Positions 59,745 through 64,000 of a stretch of DNA of 64,000 nucleotides are shown here, piece after piece. How positions within the stretch are numbered: the stretch's first letter is position 1; the number at the start of each line of letters is the position of its first letter. This DNA is from Brachionus koreanus. Its lineage: Eukaryota; Rotifera; Eurotatoria; Ploima; Brachionidae. The stretch is from positions 1,004,994 through 1,068,993 of the forward strand of contig PJRA01000555.1 in the NCBI GenBank assembly GCA_016987375.1, given 5' to 3'. The notes under the pieces were generated by a model. The model saw nothing but the letters and a program-made list of their open reading frames with translations. It searched no databases and was not told the DNA's origin. The translations under genes were made by a program, and so were the position numbers.

Positions 59745-60301
59745 TTATTCGTCTTTTTTTGACTCATCTGACTTTTGTTCACTTTGAGCTGATTCTTGGA
59801 GCAATTTTTCGATCATTTCTTCCTCTTGCTTCTCTTTTCTATTAACTTGATACAAAATAATCAATCGGCATAAAATAAGAAGCGAAAAAATTAGACTAGG
59901 AGCCATTCTTTCGAAAGAATCATTGAGAGCATAGTGAGTGTAAAAACCGCCAACCATCACAGCAAGCAGCAAAAAACTAGCTATTTCTTTCAATGGACCT
60001 GGTACAAGAACTAAAACTGCACCGCAAATAACTTCCAGCCAGCCAGTGAACAGACGAAAATTTCTTGCATACGGTCTCCATCCGGTCATTTTGTAAAAAG
60101 GAAAAACCTTGTTAAATCGTCCAAATTCTTGTTGCTGTAATTTAAAATTATTTTATTTTTATTAATAAGCTTTTTTTTTGGACAAACCATGTCTTTATAT
60201 ATGTCCGGATTGACTTTGGGTGTAACTTTTATAAGGCCAACAAAAATAAAAAAGAAACCTAGCAGCAGTGAAAGGGCAGTCAATGGAAGTGATCTTATCA
60301 T
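59745..60301 (-). CDS. TMEM35A: TMEM35A/NACHO-like DoxX-family membrane protein
   Basis: Two exons, 60301-60188 and 60134-59745, phase 0, 167 aa with four predicted helices. Sequence blocks FIFVGLIKVTPKVNPDIYKD, GWLEVICGAVLVLVPGPLKE and SLLILCRLIILYQ follow vertebrate TMEM35A, an ER chaperone for assembly of nicotinic acetylcholine receptors. TMEM35B is a close alternative. The C-terminal tail is acidic, Glu/Lys/Gln-rich. It is convergent with TMA7, with stops 110 bp apart. Confidence 0.8.
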
Positions 60302-60684
60302 TTTTGACTTTTTTCTTATTAATGATAACTTTTGCAGATTTTTTTCTTTTATATTGATTGTTCTAAAAAAAAATTATGCTTAGACCAGAAGTTTTAAAGA
60401 TTAATATTTATTGACTTATCGATTCAAGTGGGAAATCAATATTTATATCCTGTGTATGCTAATAATTTATGTTCAATTTATTCAGAATTATATATCATAT
60501 AAAGTTATTTGTCTTTAGAATTTAACTGTGTACAAATGCGTTTTTAATCCGACAAAATTTTTCAACAAAAACTAAAAAATTTTTTTTTATAGAAAATTAG
60601 AAATAGTATTTGTTGATATTTATTAAATTAAGCAAATTTAGACTTGGTCTCAAAATTGAAAAAAAAAAATTTTAAATTTTGCTT
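60302..60684. other. Intergenic, no gene
   Basis: Upstream flank of the TMEM35A-like gene and 3' flank of the EGF-protein gene. No feature beyond A/T runs. Confidence 0.5.
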
Positions 60685-61971
60685 CTAAGCATTTTTCAAT
60701 TCACAATGATGTCCCGAAAACCCTTTTTGGCACTCACATGTATACGACATTTGATCACTACTAGGCAAACACGTTCCTGAATTAAAGCATGGATTTTTTG
60801 AACATAAGGAAACTTTTTTTTCAATGTGACAAAATGTTCCCGTATAATCTTAATTATAGATTTTTTTTAGCATAAAAAAATAAAATTAAAGAATTATTAT
60901 ACCATTGCTACATAAGCACATAAAAGTTCTGGGATCTTGAACGGTTGGTTCCAAGTCGACACATTGAGCGTTGTTAGCACAAGGTCTCATTTGAGCACAA
61001 AACTAGTCAAATTTAGAAATAAAAAAAATAAAAAAAATTTTAATTTATTTTTACAGATTTTCTTGTATCTGTTTTATCAGTTATTATAAAAACATTCTGT
61101 TTGGTTGATTTCCAATCTTCTGAATCAGCTATTACTGGTGTTGGCAAAAAATTCAATTCTTCAATTTCAGACAATTTTTCTTTCATTGCACTTGTTGATG
61201 TTGTTGTTGCTGTTTGAGCTAAAAGTTGTTCGCACAACAATCCGGCATAATTTTCCGGACATACACAATAGAATTTGAACTCGGTGTCATTAAGGGCAAT
61301 GCACTCAGCTTTGTTTAGACATGGATGGTAATCACAAATAGAATTTTTCACATGACCACTCTTAACAGCGCCTTGACTTGAATTTTTTCTGCTACGAATT
61401 TCACTAGTAGTTAATTCTTCTAAATTTTCAGTTGATAAAGATGTTGTATTAACTTGAATTGTTTGAGCGATGTGCTCTGTAGTCCAAATGGCACCCAATG
61501 TACTAGTTATTGGCGTAGTTGTTGATGTTGTTGGGGGTGATGACGACACATATGTTGTTGCTAGTGTTGTTATTTGACTCTTTTCACAGAAAATGCCACT
61601 AAAGCCTTCCTTTTAAAGAAAATTTTATTTATTTAAAATGGCAAGTTTTAAAAATTAACTTGGCAAATACATCTTGGAATTTGTCTGGATAAAACACATG
61701 TGCCTTGATTAAGACAAAAATCAGACGAACACTCTCTTGGCCCTGGATGAAGAAATTTAAAATTTTTTAAAAAATTAAAATTTTTTTTTTTTTTACATAT
61801 TTCGCACAAATTTCCGCTAAATCCCCTACTGCACAGACATTTCATTCCATCTTGATAAGTGCATTTTGCCAAATTCATGCAAGGACTATTTAAACTGCAA
61901 TCATTACGAATGCTTATTGCACTCAAACCGAGTAAAATATCAAAACTTATAATCAGTTTGTACCAGGTCAT
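60685..61971 (-). CDS. Secreted protein with five EGF modules and a Thr/Ser-rich linker
   Basis: Five exons, 61971-61797, 61742-61660, 61609-61055, 61002-60903, 60848-60685, 358 aa. Signal peptide 1-20. EGF modules with C-x4-5-C-x5-C spacing: DCSLNSPCMNLAKC; ECSSDFCLNQGTC, split over three exons; ICDYHPCLNKAEC; FCAQMRPCANNAQC; LCSKNPCFNSGTC ending GFSGHHCE. A mucin-like Thr/Ser stretch (TTSTTTPITST) separates the second and third. No membrane helix, so a secreted or matrix protein. No calcium-binding signature is obvious. It shares a 406-bp divergent promoter region with the sulfotransferase gene. Confidence 0.8.
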
Positions 61972-62377
61972 TTTTTTTAAATTTTGATTTGAAAAATTTT
62001 TCTTTTATAGACCAAACTTTTAGATCCTAATTGTATCATATTGCCATAAATTGTGGAAATATGAGATTTGAAAGAAATATATTAATCTGTTTGGAATAGG
62101 ATTTAAATAATTTGCGGTCAATCAAATATTAAATTTAGAAAAAATATTTTTCTCAAAAAATTTTATTTTATTTTATTCAAATGAAATTTTATTCTTAAAT
62201 TAAAAGTAAATTTTTTTTTTTTGTTAATTGATCAAATTCTTTGTATAATAAACTATTGCTATTTCAATTATTTAAAGAAAATAAAAAAATAAAAAAACAT
62301 TTTTATTGAAGCATAAAATTTTAGTTTTTGAAAAATAAAATGATGCAGTTTTTTAAAATCATTTTTTTAATTCTATC
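61972..62377. other. Divergent intergenic promoter region
   Basis: Lies between the minus-strand EGF-protein gene and the plus-strand sulfotransferase gene. AT-rich, no clear TATA box or other motif that I can support. Confidence 0.5.
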
Positions 62378-63304
62378 ATGATATACAAAATTAAATTAGC
62401 TAATTTAAACAAAATTTTAATTTTGCTAGTTGGTTTTTTTTTAATAAATAAAGCTTACAATGCGATAAATAAAAAGCAAAAGACCGGAATTAAAAGTCAA
62501 ATAGAACAAGTGGAAAGATTTCTTGAGCAAAAGACAATTTTTATAGGAGGATCAATGAGCTCAGGTACATCTTTAGTTAGGTCCTTGCTTGATGTACATC
62601 CATCAGTAAAATGCGGTCCAGAGACAAAATTCACTCATTTGATTCTTGACTATATGAAAAGCATGTACACTAGTGACAAAGCATCGATGAGATTCATAAA
62701 TGCGGCTGGAATCAAGAATGAAACCTTGGACAAGTCAGTAGGTCTTGCCGTATACTATGTAATATTAATGAATATTGGTTCTGATGTTGAAAGAGTGTGC
62801 AACAAAGAGACCAGCAACAGACGACATATTGAATACTTTAAAAAAATGTTTCCTTATTCTAAATTTATTTTGGTCGTGAGAGATGGCCGTGAGATGGCAT
62901 ACTCTTTGCTTAAACGAGTTAATTCAAAGTTTTCTTTTAAAGAATTTTATCAAATTTTAAAGAAATGGAATGAGGACAATCGTGAATCATATGATCAGTG
63001 TATAAGAACAGGTCCAGATTATTGCATGATTTTGAGATATGATACTTTGGTAAAGAGTCCCAAGACTGAAACTAGGAAAATGACTGATTTTTTAGGAATT
63101 GAATGGTCTGAAAGAATGCTCAATCATGAAAAATATATTGGCAGTGAAATCAAAATTTCCAAGAGTGAATGGTCTCTAAAAGGCATGAAAAAAAAAATTA
63201 ACGCTGATTCAATTGGAAAATGGATCGGCAATGTGCCTGATTATGATGAAAAGTTGGTCAAAAAAACTATCGATATGCTGCAAGTTTTGGGATTCAATGT
63301 TTGA
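62378..63304 (+). CDS. TPST: Tyrosylprotein sulfotransferase-like, intronless
   Basis: Golgi type II membrane enzyme expected to move sulfate from PAPS to tyrosines of secreted proteins. 308 aa, single exon. Cytoplasmic start, membrane anchor at about residues 11-28, then the catalytic domain. TPST blocks: TIFIGGSMSSGTSLVRSLLD (PAPS 5'-phosphate loop), CGPETKF with E82 at the catalytic glutamate position, CNKETSNR, FILVVRDGREMAYSLL (3'-phosphate site) and KWIGNVP near the end. In human TPSTs the loop is PRSGTT; here the Arg is Ser and the following Thr is Ser, and the ETR motif is ETK. It may be a diverged paralog with altered activity. Confidence 0.82.
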   Translation: MIYKIKLANLNKILILLVGFFLINKAYNAINKKQKTGIKSQIEQVERFLEQKTIFIGGSMSSGTSLVRSLLDVHPSVKCGPETKFTHLILDYMKSMYTSDKASMRFINAAGIKNETLDKSVGLAVYYVILMNIGSDVERVCNKETSNRRHIEYFKKMFPYSKFILVVRDGREMAYSLLKRVNSKFSFKEFYQILKKWNEDNRESYDQCIRTGPDYCMILRYDTLVKSPKTETRKMTDFLGIEWSERMLNHEKYIGSEIKISKSEWSLKGMKKKINADSIGKWIGNVPDYDEKLVKKTIDMLQVLGFNV

Positions 63305-63788
63305 TCTACAATGGTTTGAAAAGAACAACTTGTTCTTATATTAATACCACTAGAACAAAATTCATATTTAAAAAAATTTTAAAAACATTCAAAATAATAA
63401 AAAAAATGAAAAAATACATTCTAACTTTATTTGGTCTCTTTATGTTAAATTAAAGTTTAATATCGAGTTCTAAACTCACACTCACTAATGCTGAAAAATT
63501 GTTAATAAAAAAGTTTAAATTAAAAAAAAATTTTTTTTTTTTAAATTTTAATAAAAAGAGACTACATAGACCTTTCTATTCCACACTTGTATGAGAATAT
63601 TTTTATTTTTAAGGAAAACATATATACATTGATTCAATACAATTTGGTTTTAACTGCTGAAAAACTTCCTGAACTTTTGAATTCTTTCCTAATATCAATT
63701 CAAAAAATTGTTTACTTGTTGTAGACTTAATCCTATGGATTTAAATTGATCAAAAACGATTATTTCAAATAAAAGAAATTTATCTTTC
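63305..63788. other. Intergenic, no gene
   Basis: 3' flank of the sulfotransferase gene, AT-rich with no supported feature. Confidence 0.45.
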
Positions 63789-64000
63789 TCGACTGAACTT
63801 CAAATTAATGGTATACTTGTTGAAGTTGTTGATAAATTTGAACTTCTTGGAGATGAGTTATTATTGATAAAAAGCTTATATTCTTGCAATATGTCCCAAG
63901 TCTAAGAATCTCAATAAATAAACGCCTTAATGCAATAGCGAGGTTGTTCTATTTGTCCTATAATTTTTTTTTTTTTTCCTTATTCACTCCTTGTGGAGCA
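63789..64000 (+). pseudogene. LINE reverse transcriptase fragment at the window edge
   Basis: Broken frames read LQINGILVEVVDKFELLG, then after a frame shift SINKRLNAIARLFYLS, the region after the reverse transcriptase core of non-LTR elements. DNA at 63889-63960 matches 17711-17790. It runs off the end, so its length is unknown. Confidence 0.65.

Noticed and set aside
1..64000. CRISPR arrays, operons, riboswitches or bacterial-type terminators
   Set aside because: The window is spliced metazoan DNA; no regularly spaced repeats or bacterial gene organisation are present.

Overview
The window is animal nuclear DNA, very AT-rich, with short spliced genes. Most introns are 45-130 nt, start GTAA/GTAT, contain abutting runs of A and T, and end in T-rich ..AAG/CAG/TAG. 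Gene content (OS-9, Akt, FATP, CD39-type apyrase, TPST, glucosylceramidase, a likely invertebrate ceramide phosphoethanolamine synthase, FMRFamide-receptor-like GPCR, couch potato/RBPMS, PAR-like bZIP) indicates a protostome. Compactness, base composition and intron style fit a monogonont rotifer of the Brachionus type. That is an inference from style, not a match to a named genome.

Layout. 0.9-5.0 kb: three DNAJB6-like J-protein genes (a fourth lies at 41.3 kb). 5.3-10.2 kb, minus: an OS-9-like ER lectin and a secreted CD39-family apyrase separated by nested repeats. 10.2-15.0 kb: gene-free DNA ahead of an RBPMS/couch potato gene (15.0-16.8 kb). 17.4-18.7 kb: LINE debris carrying a nested TTAA element. 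19.3-21.6 kb: a 7TM receptor and three small secreted-protein genes. 21.8-26.7 kb, minus: a 15-exon, 967-aa coiled-coil protein, followed by a 109-aa unknown. 29.6-32.5 kb, minus: a small unresolved locus and a PAR-like bZIP gene. 32.5-39.3 kb: a largely gene-free stretch with a 183-bp hAT-like MITE. 39.4 kb, minus: a 41-aa tyrosine-rich peptide gene with a TATA box. 44.5-54.1 kb: CPES-like enzyme, FATP with a dead Tc1 copy in its first intron, and Akt. 54.9-56.5 kb, minus: glucosylceramidase. 59.3-63.3 kb: TMA7, a TMEM35A-like protein, a five-EGF secreted protein and a tyrosylprotein sulfotransferase. The right edge is a LINE fragment.

How the genes relate. They are not an operon. Two themes recur: proteostasis (four J-proteins, OS-9, TMA7) and secretory/sphingolipid chemistry (CPES, glucosylceramidase, FATP, TPST, apyrase). 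The strongest leads are: a long coding-like extension inside the first intron of the first J-protein gene, with its own poly(A) signal; a perfect heat-shock element at that gene's promoter; well-resolved MITEs with readable target duplications, one sitting in the reading frame of a dead LINE; a micropeptide gene; and a coiled-coil gene whose 14 introns are all phase 0 with a 15-nt micro-exon. Exon joins were worked out by hand from reading frame and splice consensus and have not been tested against transcripts.
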